From Methylovorus menthalis (GTDB taxonomy: Bacteria > Pseudomonadota > Gammaproteobacteria > Burkholderiales > Methylophilaceae), in contig NZ_JAJAQH010000006.1 in the NCBI RefSeq assembly GCF_020523625.1, positions 744,001 to 808,000 on the forward strand: a stretch of 64,000 nucleotides of DNA, given 5' to 3'. Position numbers and translations under genes: made by a program. This document shows positions 1-7,240 of this stretch, piece after piece (position 1 is the stretch's first letter; each line of letters begins with the position of its first letter). Under the pieces are notes generated by a model. It saw only the letters and a list, made by a program, of their open reading frames with translations. It ran no database searches and was not told the origin of the DNA.

Positions 1-5
1 TAATA

Positions 6-686
6 ATGACGACAAAACAAGAGTCAGTATCGTCACATACCCACTGGCAGTTGGCGGGCATACGGCATCATGTATTCCTGAAGGTATTTTCGGTGCTACG
101 CCATAATCTGCTGGGGCCGATTTCCGTCACCCGCATGAACCACTCCATCATGCGGCGAAATCTGGAAAAGGATGTGCTTGATAAAGGCAAGACTCTGGAG
201 CGCCTGAACAAGATAGATATGCAGCTGGAAGAAGCTGTATTTGGCATTCGTGCCCTGAGTGTCTGGGATGAAACGAGTGATAACGAGGCGTTGCCGGAAG
301 CGATTGTGAGCGCAGGCCTCAAACTCATGTCGGGATTTCTGACCCTGCGCAATATTTCGGTAGAGCGACTACCGGAGGATTCCGGTGTGGATTACGCAGT
401 GGTGCGCGAGTCGCCATTTTTGTATGCGTGGCTGGGCTTGTTGTGCCACATCGAAGACCATGCCCAGCAGCCTATCGACCTGCATATCCATTTTCAGAAT
501 CCCACACGCCTGGAGATCGTCATCACCCAGCCGCTTTATGATGTTAATGCACAACCTGCGGTTGATGATGCGCCGCATGCCATCATTGATCGTGCTGCCC
601 TGCAGCTACTGGCGGATGACGCGGATGTTCAGTTTGACATCAGTCCACAAAGCATCACCATGTCCTGGCTGACTAAAAAAGCCTAG
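6..686 (+). CDS. Histidine-kinase-like protein without a clear ATPase domain
   Basis: Predicted 226-residue soluble protein. Residues 28-45 read like a HisKA phospho-acceptor helix: a histidine at about position 33 in the context RHNLLGPIS, followed by a long charged helix with coiled-coil character to about residue 75. The rest has no convincing N, G1 or G2 box of a kinase ATPase domain. It may therefore be a histidine phosphotransfer or pseudo-kinase dimerisation protein that works with a partner upstream of the window. No signal peptide or membrane segment is visible. The gene is convergent with the Crp/Fnr gene. The family assignment is inference; it could equally be an uncharacterised protein with a chance H-box. 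Confidence 0.6.
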   Translation: MTTKQESVSSHTHWQLAGIRHHVFLKVFSVLRHNLLGPISVTRMNHSIMRRNLEKDVLDKGKTLERLNKIDMQLEEAVFGIRALSVWDETSDNEALPEAIVSAGLKLMSGFLTLRNISVERLPEDSGVDYAVVRESPFLYAWLGLLCHIEDHAQQPIDLHIHFQNPTRLEIVITQPLYDVNAQPAVDDAPHAIIDRAALQLLADDADVQFDISPQSITMSWLTKKA

Positions 687-699
687 CCATGACTTAATG

Positions 700-722
700 C
701 GGGGGCGCTGGCATGGCCCCCG
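700..722. terminator. GC-rich hairpin between convergent genes
   Basis: CGGGGGC and GCCCCCG form a 7-bp stem around a 9-nt loop, between the stop of the kinase-like gene and the stop of the convergent Crp/Fnr gene. There is no run of T on either side, so it is a transcript-end hairpin candidate rather than a textbook intrinsic terminator. Confidence 0.45.
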
Positions 723-733
723 GACTTATCCCA

Positions 734-1459
734 TTAGCAGATCAGCGGCCGCGGCGTGATCGGTGATTCGAAGTAATCTGCCACGGTCGCCAGCGCTTTT
801 TCATTCAGGATGGTGAGTTTGCCTTCCTGAATTCTATGCAAGCCCAGCTTCTCCAGCTTTTTCAGTGATTTATTGGTATGTGCCAGCGAAAGACCCAGCG
901 CGTCGGCCACATCCTGCTGGTTAAGTGGGAAGGGAATGACTTTGCCCGTTTCGGGATAGAGCGCCCGGTAACGCTTGAACACATGCAAAATCAGCATGGC
1001 AATTTTTTCCACAGCTGAGCGCGCCCCGACATTCAGCAGATTGTCATCCACGATCTGTTCTTCGTGCGCGCAGATCCAGGTAATGTCATAGGCGAGCGAC
1101 GGGAACGACTGGTAGAGCAGCCACAGCTTGTTTTTGTCCAGTTCGCACAGTTCGACTTCCGTAATCGCCTCCACACTGCTGGTGCTTTCGTCCAGCAGGT
1201 TTTGCTGCAGGCCAATCAGATCGCCCGGGAACATGATGTTGAGTATCTGACGACGGCCATTCTTGAGGGTTTTGTGGCGGATGGCCCAGCCCTCAAGCAA
1301 GGTGTAGAGCTGGGCGGTGGATGCCCGCTCGTTGACGATGGTTTTACCCGCCGGGAACTTGACGTTCCGCACGCGAAGACTTTGCATGAATTCCAGCTCT
1401 TGCGCGGTGTTGGGTTTGAAAATATCCAGTTCGCGCAATCGGCACTTGTCTGCACACAT
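734..1459 (-). CDS. Crp/Fnr-family transcriptional regulator
   Basis: A 241-residue cytoplasmic DNA-binding regulator. Residues about 20-130 are a cyclic-nucleotide-binding-type beta-roll (FPGDLIG in the middle). A long dimerisation helix follows, then a winged helix-turn-helix near residues 175-215 (QQDVADALGLSLAHTNKSL). Cysteines sit at positions 2 and 6, but the four-cysteine set of an oxygen-sensing FNR is not evident, so an iron-sulfur sensor is not supported. The start is backed by GGGGGA upstream of the ATG. The ligand and targets cannot be told from sequence. It stands alone between convergent and tandem neighbours. Confidence 0.85.
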   Translation of the reverse strand: MCADKCRLRELDIFKPNTAQELEFMQSLRVRNVKFPAGKTIVNERASTAQLYTLLEGWAIRHKTLKNGRRQILNIMFPGDLIGLQQNLLDESTSSVEAITEVELCELDKNKLWLLYQSFPSLAYDITWICAHEEQIVDDNLLNVGARSAVEKIAMLILHVFKRYRALYPETGKVIPFPLNQQDVADALGLSLAHTNKSLKKLEKLGLHRIQEGKLTILNEKALATVADYFESPITPRPLIC

Positions 1460-1546
1460 GGTAAATCCCCCTGATAATCTCTCGTATTGGTCGAGAGTTG
1501 AACGATTATCCTGCTAAAACTTTAATGCTCAGCTAGCGTTCTGACA

Positions 1547-3115
1547 TCAGAAAATTTCGCGGGTTTCCAAAAACTGTATGTCCGGATAACGCTCTTGTGC
1601 CATCTGCAGATTGACGCGATTAGGCGCCAGATAAACATACTCGTTCGCTCCATCCAGTGCAACGTTAAACCCGTATTTATCGGCAATCGCCTTGAGGTCG
1701 GCATCGGATCCGCGCAGCCAGCGTGCGGTAGAGCAGTCGTAGCTTTCAAATACCACATCTACACCGTATTCATGCTCAAGACGGTGGGCAACGACATCAA
1801 ATTGCAACGTACCTACAGCGCCCAGAATCAGATCGTTGCTCATCAGTGGACGGAATAATTGCGAAGCGCCTTCTTCCGCCAGCTGCTGCAGGCCTTTTTG
1901 CAATTGCTTCATCTTGAGTGGGTTCTTCAGTCGGGCACGACGGAAAAACTCCGGGGCAAACGATGGGATGCCGGTGAACTTGAGGTCTTCACCCTCAGTG
2001 AAGGTATCGCCCAGCTTGACCGTGCCGTGATTCGGAATGCCGATAATATCGCCTGCCCAAGCTTCATCCGTGGTGTTGCGGTCTTGCGCCATGAAGGTAA
2101 TGGCATTATTCACCGCCAGCATCTTGCCACTGGCTACCTGCTTGATTTTCATGCCGCGTTCAAAGCGGCCGGAGCATACGCGCAAGAAGGCGATGCGGTC
2201 GCGATGCTTGGGGTCCATATTGGCTTGTATCTTGAACACAAAGCCCGAGAACTTGGCGTCGCCCGGCGCCACTTCACGGCTGGCCGTATTGCGGGGGAGG
2301 GGCGAGGGTGATAGCTCAACCACGGCATCCAGCAGCGATTGCACACCAAAGTTGTTAATGGCAGAGCCAAAAAACACCGGCGTTTGCTTGCCGGAAAGAT
2401 AGGCGTCTTTATCAAAGGTGCTGGAGGCCCCCCGCACCAGTTCTACATCAATGCGCAACTCGGCGGCTTGCGAGCCAATCAGCTCGTCCAGACGCGGGTT
2501 ATCCAGCCCCTTAATGGTTTCCGATGTGCCTTTTTCGGCATGTGGATCAAAGAAGGAAATGCTGTCGTTATACAGGTGATACACCCCACGGAAGCTCTTG
2601 CCCATGCCGATGGGCCAGGTCATGGGCGCGCATTGCATGCCCAGCGTGGACTCGATTTCATCCAGCAGCTCAATCGGGGCGCGGCTTTCGCGGTCCAGCT
2701 TGTTGATGAAGGTGAGGATAGGCGTATCGCGCATGCGGCATACATTCAGCAGCTTGATGGTCTGCGCTTCCACGCCGTTTACCGAGTCGATCACCATGAC
2801 GGCCGAATCGACGGCGGTGAGGGTGCGATAGGTATCTTCCGAAAAGTCATCGTGGCCGGGAGTGTCCAGCAGATTGATCATGTGCTCGCGATAGGGGAAC
2901 TGCATGACCGACGATGTCACCGAGATGCCACGTTGCTTTTCCAGTTCCATCCAATCGGAGGTGGCATGGCGTGCGGCTTTGCGGCCACGTACTTCACCGG
3001 CCACCTGAATGGCGCCACCGAACCACAGCAGTTTTTCGGTGAGGGTGGTTTTACCCGCATCCGGGTGGGAAATAATGGCAAAGGTGCGGCGGCGTTGAAT
3101 CTCGGACTGGCTCAT
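1547..3115 (-). CDS. prfC: Peptide chain release factor 3
   Basis: A translational GTPase that recycles RF1/RF2 from the ribosome after peptide release. The protein is 522 residues, normal for RF3. G-domain motifs are plain: P-loop HPDAGKTT at 17-24, DTPGH at 84-88 and NKLD at 138-141. The RF3-type switch region ([20 protein letters not shown]) lies at 51-70. Beta-barrel and C-terminal domains II and III follow without interruption. It is a single gene read on the minus strand, with the persulfide dioxygenase gene 52 bases upstream in the same orientation. Confidence 0.97.
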   Translation of the reverse strand: MSQSEIQRRRTFAIISHPDAGKTTLTEKLLWFGGAIQVAGEVRGRKAARHATSDWMELEKQRGISVTSSVMQFPYREHMINLLDTPGHDDFSEDTYRTLTAVDSAVMVIDSVNGVEAQTIKLLNVCRMRDTPILTFINKLDRESRAPIELLDEIESTLGMQCAPMTWPIGMGKSFRGVYHLYNDSISFFDPHAEKGTSETIKGLDNPRLDELIGSQAAELRIDVELVRGASSTFDKDAYLSGKQTPVFFGSAINNFGVQSLLDAVVELSPSPLPRNTASREVAPGDAKFSGFVFKIQANMDPKHRDRIAFLRVCSGRFERGMKIKQVASGKMLAVNNAITFMAQDRNTTDEAWAGDIIGIPNHGTVKLGDTFTEGEDLKFTGIPSFAPEFFRRARLKNPLKMKQLQKGLQQLAEEGASQLFRPLMSNDLILGAVGTLQFDVVAHRLEHEYGVDVVFESYDCSTARWLRGSDADLKAIADKYGFNVALDGANEYVYLAPNRVNLQMAQERYPDIQFLETREIF

Positions 3116-3167
3116 GACAAGGGCAAAAGGCGTGAAGAAAGATCGCTATTATACCCTGTCTTGCTGC

Positions 3168-3863
3168 TCAGCCCTGCGGTGCGACTTCTTCATCGACCCC
3201 GCAACGGCGGTTGGCAGGCACGGCGATATCGATCAGGCGTGGTTTGGGCAGATCCAGCGATGCCATGATCTGGATGAATGCATCACGAGACTTGCCAGCC
3301 AGCCGGGGATTGATGGTTTTCTCCTGCCCGATGCAACTGACGCGGCGTCCCTGGTAATCATGCCCTGGATAGACTAGCGTTTCGTCTGGCAAGCTGAAAA
3401 GGCGCTGGGTAATGCTGTCATATTGAGTGCCAGCATCGCCGCCCTGAAAGTCGGTGCGTCCGCAGCCATTGATGAGCAACGCATCCCCGGTAAAAACGCG
3501 ATCTTTCCATAAAAAAGACAGGCTGCCCGGCGTATGCCCGGGCGTGGCAATCACCTGAATCCTTTTGCTCCCGAGTTCTACGGTGTCGCCATCCTCCAGC
3601 TGCCGGTCTGCTGCACTGGCACCACATAAAGCCGCGACAGCGCTGCGCGAACCTATGCGCTGCCGCAACTCACCGCCTGCCGTGATGTGATCCGCATGGA
3701 CATGGGTTTCCAGCGTCCATGCCAGATGCAGTTGATGCTCAGCCAGCAGGGCGAGGTAAATATCAATTTCGGTAATGACAGGGTCGATCAGCAGGGCTTC
3801 ATCGCCATCGGTAATCAGGTAGGTATAGGTAGAGGAGGTTGGCTCGAATAGCTGGCGGAACAT
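3168..3863 (-). CDS. Persulfide dioxygenase-like MBL-fold hydrolase (ETHE1/Blh type)
   Basis: A 231-residue metallo-beta-lactamase-fold enzyme. The metal-binding motif HVHADH is at 54-59, GHTPGS lies near 134, and the sequence GCGRTDFQGGD around 157-167 is typical of ETHE1-type persulfide dioxygenases. These oxidise glutathione persulfide to sulfite using a mononuclear iron. A GGAG ribosome site precedes the ATG. It is divergent from a BigR/SqrR-like ArsR regulator, across an operator-like inverted repeat. The TauE/SafE exporter on the other side fits disposal of the sulfite product. A glyoxalase II role is less likely given this context. Confidence 0.88.
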   Translation of the reverse strand: MFRQLFEPTSSTYTYLITDGDEALLIDPVITEIDIYLALLAEHQLHLAWTLETHVHADHITAGGELRQRIGSRSAVAALCGASAADRQLEDGDTVELGSKRIQVIATPGHTPGSLSFLWKDRVFTGDALLINGCGRTDFQGGDAGTQYDSITQRLFSLPDETLVYPGHDYQGRRVSCIGQEKTINPRLAGKSRDAFIQIMASLDLPKPRLIDIAVPANRRCGVDEEVAPQG

Positions 3864-3891
3864 GGCGGATCTCCGGATAGGCTTGGTTAAA

Positions 3892-3912
3892 ATATATTAT
3901 CATATAATATAT
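3892..3912. promoter_or_regulatory. Perfect AT-rich inverted repeat, probable operator of the ArsR/BigR-type regulator
   Basis: ATATATTAT-CAT-ATAATATAT is an exact 9-bp inverted repeat with a 3-bp spacer, midway between the divergent persulfide dioxygenase and ArsR genes. BigR and related ArsR regulators bind AT-rich palindromes of this kind. It overlaps the -35 of the proposed rightward promoter and lies about 28 bases upstream of the leftward start codon, so one bound dimer could control both directions. Confidence 0.72.
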
Positions 3913-3925
3913 AAAAATGTATAAT
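3897..3925 (+). promoter_or_regulatory. Promoter of the arsR–DUF442–tauE operon
   Basis: TTATCA (3897-3902) and a perfect TATAAT (3920-3925) are separated by exactly 17 bp, 40 bases upstream of the ArsR start codon. The -35 lies inside the inverted repeat, consistent with repression by occlusion. Confidence 0.6.
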
Positions 3926-3965
3926 GATTAAATCAAGTTGACCATACGCATGAAAGCCGCCTCAC

Positions 3966-4280
3966 ATGACTGTCGCAATTGATCTTCAAACCATGCATCA
4001 ATCCGCCGAGGCTGCCAGCCGCCTGATGCGGGTGCTCGCGAATGCAGATCGCCTGATGCTGCTTTGCCAGCTTACCCAACACGAGCTTTGTGTGAGTGAG
4101 CTGGAAGAGAGGCTGGATATCCGTCAGCCGACCCTCTCGCAGCAGCTGACCGTGTTGCGGGAAGAGGGGCTGGTCAGCACCAGGCGGGATGGCAAGAAAA
4201 TTTACTACCAGATTGTGCCCGGCCCGGCGCTGGCGGTCATGCAGGTGTTGTATCAGCAGTTTTGCGGGGCGGAAGCGTAA
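3966..4280 (+). CDS. ArsR-family regulator, BigR/SqrR-like persulfide sensor
   Basis: A 104-residue winged-helix repressor. The helix-turn-helix spans about 43-66 (SELEERLDIRQPTLSQQL) and the wing about 70-83. Cysteines are at 34, 42 and 100. Cys42 and Cys100 correspond by context to the pair in BigR/SqrR that forms an intramolecular polysulfide bridge and releases DNA. The family's sensing chemistry is known; its use here is inferred. The gene is first in a rightward operon with the DUF442 remnant and the TauE exporter, and is divergent from the persulfide dioxygenase. The palindrome at 3892 is its likely operator. Confidence 0.87.
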   Translation: MTVAIDLQTMHQSAEAASRLMRVLANADRLMLLCQLTQHELCVSELEERLDIRQPTLSQQLTVLREEGLVSTRRDGKKIYYQIVPGPALAVMQVLYQQFCGAEA

Positions 4281-4329
4281 ATGTGCCTCCTGCACAACCC
4301 CGGCGTATTACTCATTTGAGGAGACAAGT

Positions 4330-4778
4330 ATGGCAATTAATCCAGTCAAGATAGACGATGCGTTCAGCTACTGCACTCAAGTCGCGGAGGGGGATATTCC
4401 TGCGATTGTCGCGGCCGGGTATAAGACCCTGATAAATAATCGGCCGGATGCGGAAGATGGCGCTGGGCAACCGACAACGCCAGCACTGCGGGCTGCTGCT
4501 GAGGCAGCAGGCTTGTATTTCATTGCCTTGCCGGTGATTCCTAACCAGATCAGTGCCGGGCAGGTGGCGGAGACAAGCGCCTGATTGACAGTGCACCTCG
4601 TCCCATGCTTGGCTTCTGCCGCAGTGGCAATCGCGCCAGCACCTTGTATCAGCGCGCTCAGGCGCTCTATCAGGAGGGAAGTGCGCAGACGCAGGAGGCT
4701 GGCTGGAGTGCCATGTGCCAATGGTTCAAGAGCAAATGCTTGATACGCCGATTGTGGCGGAAGTTTAAAAGCCGTTAG
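4330..4778 (+). pseudogene. Frameshifted DUF442 / rhodanese-like (DSP-type) sulfurtransferase
   Basis: Starting at 4330 behind GAGGAG, the first frame gives 84 residues typical of the DUF442 domain (KTLINNRPD, then LPVIPNQIS) and stops at 4582-4584. The second half of the domain, with the active-site loop FCRSGNR (Cys codon 4617-4619), continues in another frame from about 4578 to the TAG at 4776-4778. Restoring one base near 4576-4580 would join them into about 150 residues. The C-terminal 30 residues look unusual, so a second lesion is possible. In relatives this domain is fused to or next to the persulfide dioxygenase. It may be a true pseudogene or a sequencing error; no slippery site was seen. 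Confidence 0.8.
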
Positions 4779-4787
4779 GCCCGTGGC

Positions 4788-5579
4788 ATGGAATCCTGGG
4801 GTGTTGCCCTAACCGGGGCGATAGTTGGCCTGCTGCTTGCCCTGACCGGCGCTGGGGGCAGCATGCTGGCTGGCCCCATGCTGATTGTGTTGTTCGGACT
4901 GGATGTCCGCCATGCTGCCCCCGTTGCTTTGCTGGCCGTTGCCCTCGCGAGCGGTACTGGAAGCATGCTTGGCTTGCGACAAGGGCAGGTGAGATATCGT
5001 GCCGCCATGCTCATCGCGACCACAGGCATCATGGTCATGCCATTGGGCTTATGGCTGGCGCAGGTGACTCCTGATCGGGTATTGCTGGTGGTTTCCTCTG
5101 GGCTGTTGTTATGGGTGGGCTGGCGCAAATGGTTTGTTGCTTCTGAGCGTGCGCTACAGAATGCTCAGCCTTGCCTGGTACATCCTGTAGGGGACAGGTT
5201 CATGTGGAATGTGCCTTGTGTTTACAGTCTTGCCGGTTCGGGCGGCCTGGCCGGTTTTCTGTCAGGTTTGCTTGGCCTGGGTGGAGGTTTTGTGGTGTTG
5301 CCAGCGTTGCAGCACTTTTCAAATTTAAGGTATCCCGCCATCATTGCTACCACGCTATCGGCCCTGGCGCTTATTTCACTGACCACCCTGGCGTTCTCGG
5401 CGGGCAACGGCTTGCTTGATCTGCATGTTGCGTTGCCTTTTGCGCTGGGTGCCATCGCGGGCATGGTGGTGGGTATGCGTATGCTGCCCACCATGCCCAA
5501 GCTCCTGATGCAAAGACTCTTTTCATTACTCGCGGCAATCGCTTCTATAAGCTTGCTATGGCGTGCCTGGGCAGCTTGA
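4788..5579 (+). CDS. TauE/SafE-family sulfite/anion exporter
   Basis: A 263-residue integral membrane protein with about eight hydrophobic helices in two homologous halves. The glycine-rich first helices of each half are visible (LTGAGGSMLAGP near 20 and LLGLGGGFVVLP near 162), the signature of TauE/SafE transporters. It begins 9 bases after the end of the frameshifted DUF442 gene, so it is cotranscribed with the ArsR regulator. With a neighbouring persulfide dioxygenase that makes sulfite, export of sulfite or another sulfur oxyanion is the natural role. The substrate is inferred from context only. Confidence 0.88.
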   Translation: MESWGVALTGAIVGLLLALTGAGGSMLAGPMLIVLFGLDVRHAAPVALLAVALASGTGSMLGLRQGQVRYRAAMLIATTGIMVMPLGLWLAQVTPDRVLLVVSSGLLLWVGWRKWFVASERALQNAQPCLVHPVGDRFMWNVPCVYSLAGSGGLAGFLSGLLGLGGGFVVLPALQHFSNLRYPAIIATTLSALALISLTTLAFSAGNGLLDLHVALPFALGAIAGMVVGMRMLPTMPKLLMQRLFSLLAAIASISLLWRAWAA

Positions 5580-5665
5580 TTTGATTGCATGACAAGTTTT
5601 TAAACAAAGCCAGTGATCTCCAGCGTAAAGCCGATTTTGACTTTGCCGAGCGCAGGCCATATTAT

Positions 5666-5684
5666 GATAATAATTCTCATTTGA
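5666..5684 (+). promoter_or_regulatory. Fur box in front of the sigma factor gene
   Basis: GATAATAATTCTCATTTGA matches 13 of 19 positions of the Fur consensus GATAATGATAATCATTATC. It ends 12 bases before the start codon of the FecI-like sigma factor. Iron repression of the sigma/anti-sigma pair is the standard arrangement in this family. Confidence 0.65.
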
Positions 5685-5696
5685 TAAATTATTGTC

Positions 5697-6203
5697 ATGT
5701 CTTCAGGTCTGGTTTCCGAAACCGTTCATGCGTTGTATAGCGATCATCATGGCTGGCTTTCCGGCTGGTTACGCCGAAAGCTGGGCTGTACCCATCAGGC
5801 GGCGGATCTCGCGCAGGATGTCTTTGTGCGCATCATGTCATCGCCTTCGCAACACACAATACGTGAACCGCGCGCCTATTTGACGCATGTGGCACATGGT
5901 TTGGTGGTTAACCACTGGCGTCGCCGGGAAGTCGAGCAGGCTTATCTGGATGCCTTGATGCATCTGCCGCCATCCATGGTGCCTTCAGTGGAGCAGCGCC
6001 TGATGGTGCTGGAGACCTTGTTCGAGATTGAGCGCATGTTGTCCGGTCTGCCTGTCAAGGTCAGGCAAGCATTCCTGCTGTCGCAGATGGATGGCATGAA
6101 GTATGCCGATATTGCCACTGAGCTCCACGTCTCTGAACGCATGGTGAAAAAATACATGGCACAAGCCATGCTGGCGTGCCTGACACTGGGTAGGGCAGTG
6201 TGA
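5697..6203 (+). CDS. FecI-like ECF sigma factor for iron uptake
   Basis: A 168-residue extracytoplasmic-function sigma factor. Region 2 is at about 12-75 (ADLAQDVFVRI, then PRAYLTHVAHGLVVNHWRR) and region 4 at about 110-160 (LPVKVRQAFLLSQMDGMKYADIATELHVSERMVKKYM). It directs RNA polymerase to ferric-siderophore receptor genes when an outer-membrane receptor signals through the anti-sigma factor. No good ribosome site precedes the ATG. It lies directly behind a Fur box and overlaps the FecR-like gene (TGATG), so the two are translationally coupled. Confidence 0.92.
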   Translation: MSSGLVSETVHALYSDHHGWLSGWLRRKLGCTHQAADLAQDVFVRIMSSPSQHTIREPRAYLTHVAHGLVVNHWRRREVEQAYLDALMHLPPSMVPSVEQRLMVLETLFEIERMLSGLPVKVRQAFLLSQMDGMKYADIATELHVSERMVKKYMAQAMLACLTLGRAV

Positions 6204-7195
6204 TGGAAGCGCTGGTGGACAACAACCACATTGCCGCGAATCCCTCATACGCCACGCTGCAGCAAGCCGCGGAATGGTTCGCCATGTTGCACGCAGGGGA
6301 GTTTGATACTGAGGAGCGTGCGGCCTTGCAGGCCTGGCTGGAGCAGGACAATGCGCATCGCCTGGCCTGGCAGCAAGTGGAAAACGTCATGCGCAAATTT
6401 CAACACATGGGAGATGACGCCGCGCGCCAAACTCTGCACACCCTGAGCCAGGGTCGTCGCCGGGTAGTCAAATCCATCTTGGCCCTCTGCCTGATAAGTG
6501 CAGGCGGCTGGAGCATCGCACGGCAGCCTGCTGTGCAGCAATGGTCAGGAATCTTGATGGCACAACATACCACCCGCATTGGCGAACGTCGCCGCATGCA
6601 ATTGGCGGATGGCAGCATCCTCTGGCTCAACACCGCGAGCGCGGTCAACATTGATTACAGTGCCAGTCAGCGCCACATTCAACTGGTTGCTGGAGAAGTC
6701 TGGGTGCAGACCGCCACCGACACCATGCAGCCGGGTCGCCCCTTCATTGTCTCCACCCGACATGGACAACTGCAGGCGCTCGGTACTCGTTTCAATGTGC
6801 TCGACGACGGCCAGCGCTCCCACGTGGCGGTTTTTGAAGGTGCTGTCGCCATACGCCTGCAGCAGGCCGACCAGCCTGGTCTGATCGTGCAAGCGGGCGA
6901 GCAAAGCAGCTTTGATGGCATATCCATCCAGCCTGCCCACGAAGCAGACCCCGCCATGGAGTCCTGGACACGTGGCATGCTCGTCGCAGATAACTTGCCG
7001 CTCCCGGAGTTTGTCGCCCGACTTGAACGTTATCGTCGCGGCCACCTTGGTTACGATCCCGCCTTGTCTCATTTGCGCATCGTCGGCGCATTCCCGCTGC
7101 AAGACACCGACCGGGCACTCCATCTGCTCGAGCAAACCTTGCCCGTGCGTGTGCATCGTCTGCTGCCGTGGTGGGTGACGCTCGAGTCCACCTAA
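6203..7195 (+). CDS. FecR-like anti-sigma regulator
   Basis: A 330-residue inner-membrane sensor. The N-terminal cytoplasmic DUF4880-type domain (about 20-66, AAEWFAMLHAGEF...) would bind the sigma factor. A single membrane helix is at about 89-105. The periplasmic FecR domain (about 120-225, with LADGSILWLNTASAVNIDY) and a C-terminal STN-like part receive the signal from the receptor. The ATG at 6203 overlaps the sigma stop; a GTG one codon upstream is also possible. The pair probably answers to the STN-bearing receptor that begins at 9561. Confidence 0.92.
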   Translation: MEALVDNNHIAANPSYATLQQAAEWFAMLHAGEFDTEERAALQAWLEQDNAHRLAWQQVENVMRKFQHMGDDAARQTLHTLSQGRRRVVKSILALCLISAGGWSIARQPAVQQWSGILMAQHTTRIGERRRMQLADGSILWLNTASAVNIDYSASQRHIQLVAGEVWVQTATDTMQPGRPFIVSTRHGQLQALGTRFNVLDDGQRSHVAVFEGAVAIRLQQADQPGLIVQAGEQSSFDGISIQPAHEADPAMESWTRGMLVADNLPLPEFVARLERYRRGHLGYDPALSHLRIVGAFPLQDTDRALHLLEQTLPVRVHRLLPWWVTLEST

Positions 7196-7240
7196 CTCGC
7201 TTTGCTTTCTTGATTAACTAACTAAGGGAGATAAATACTC

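Noticed and set aside
4576-4584. Programmed ribosomal frameshifting in the DUF442 gene
   Set aside because: There is no slippery heptamer, internal ribosome-like stimulator or downstream hairpin at the junction; mutation or sequencing error is simpler.
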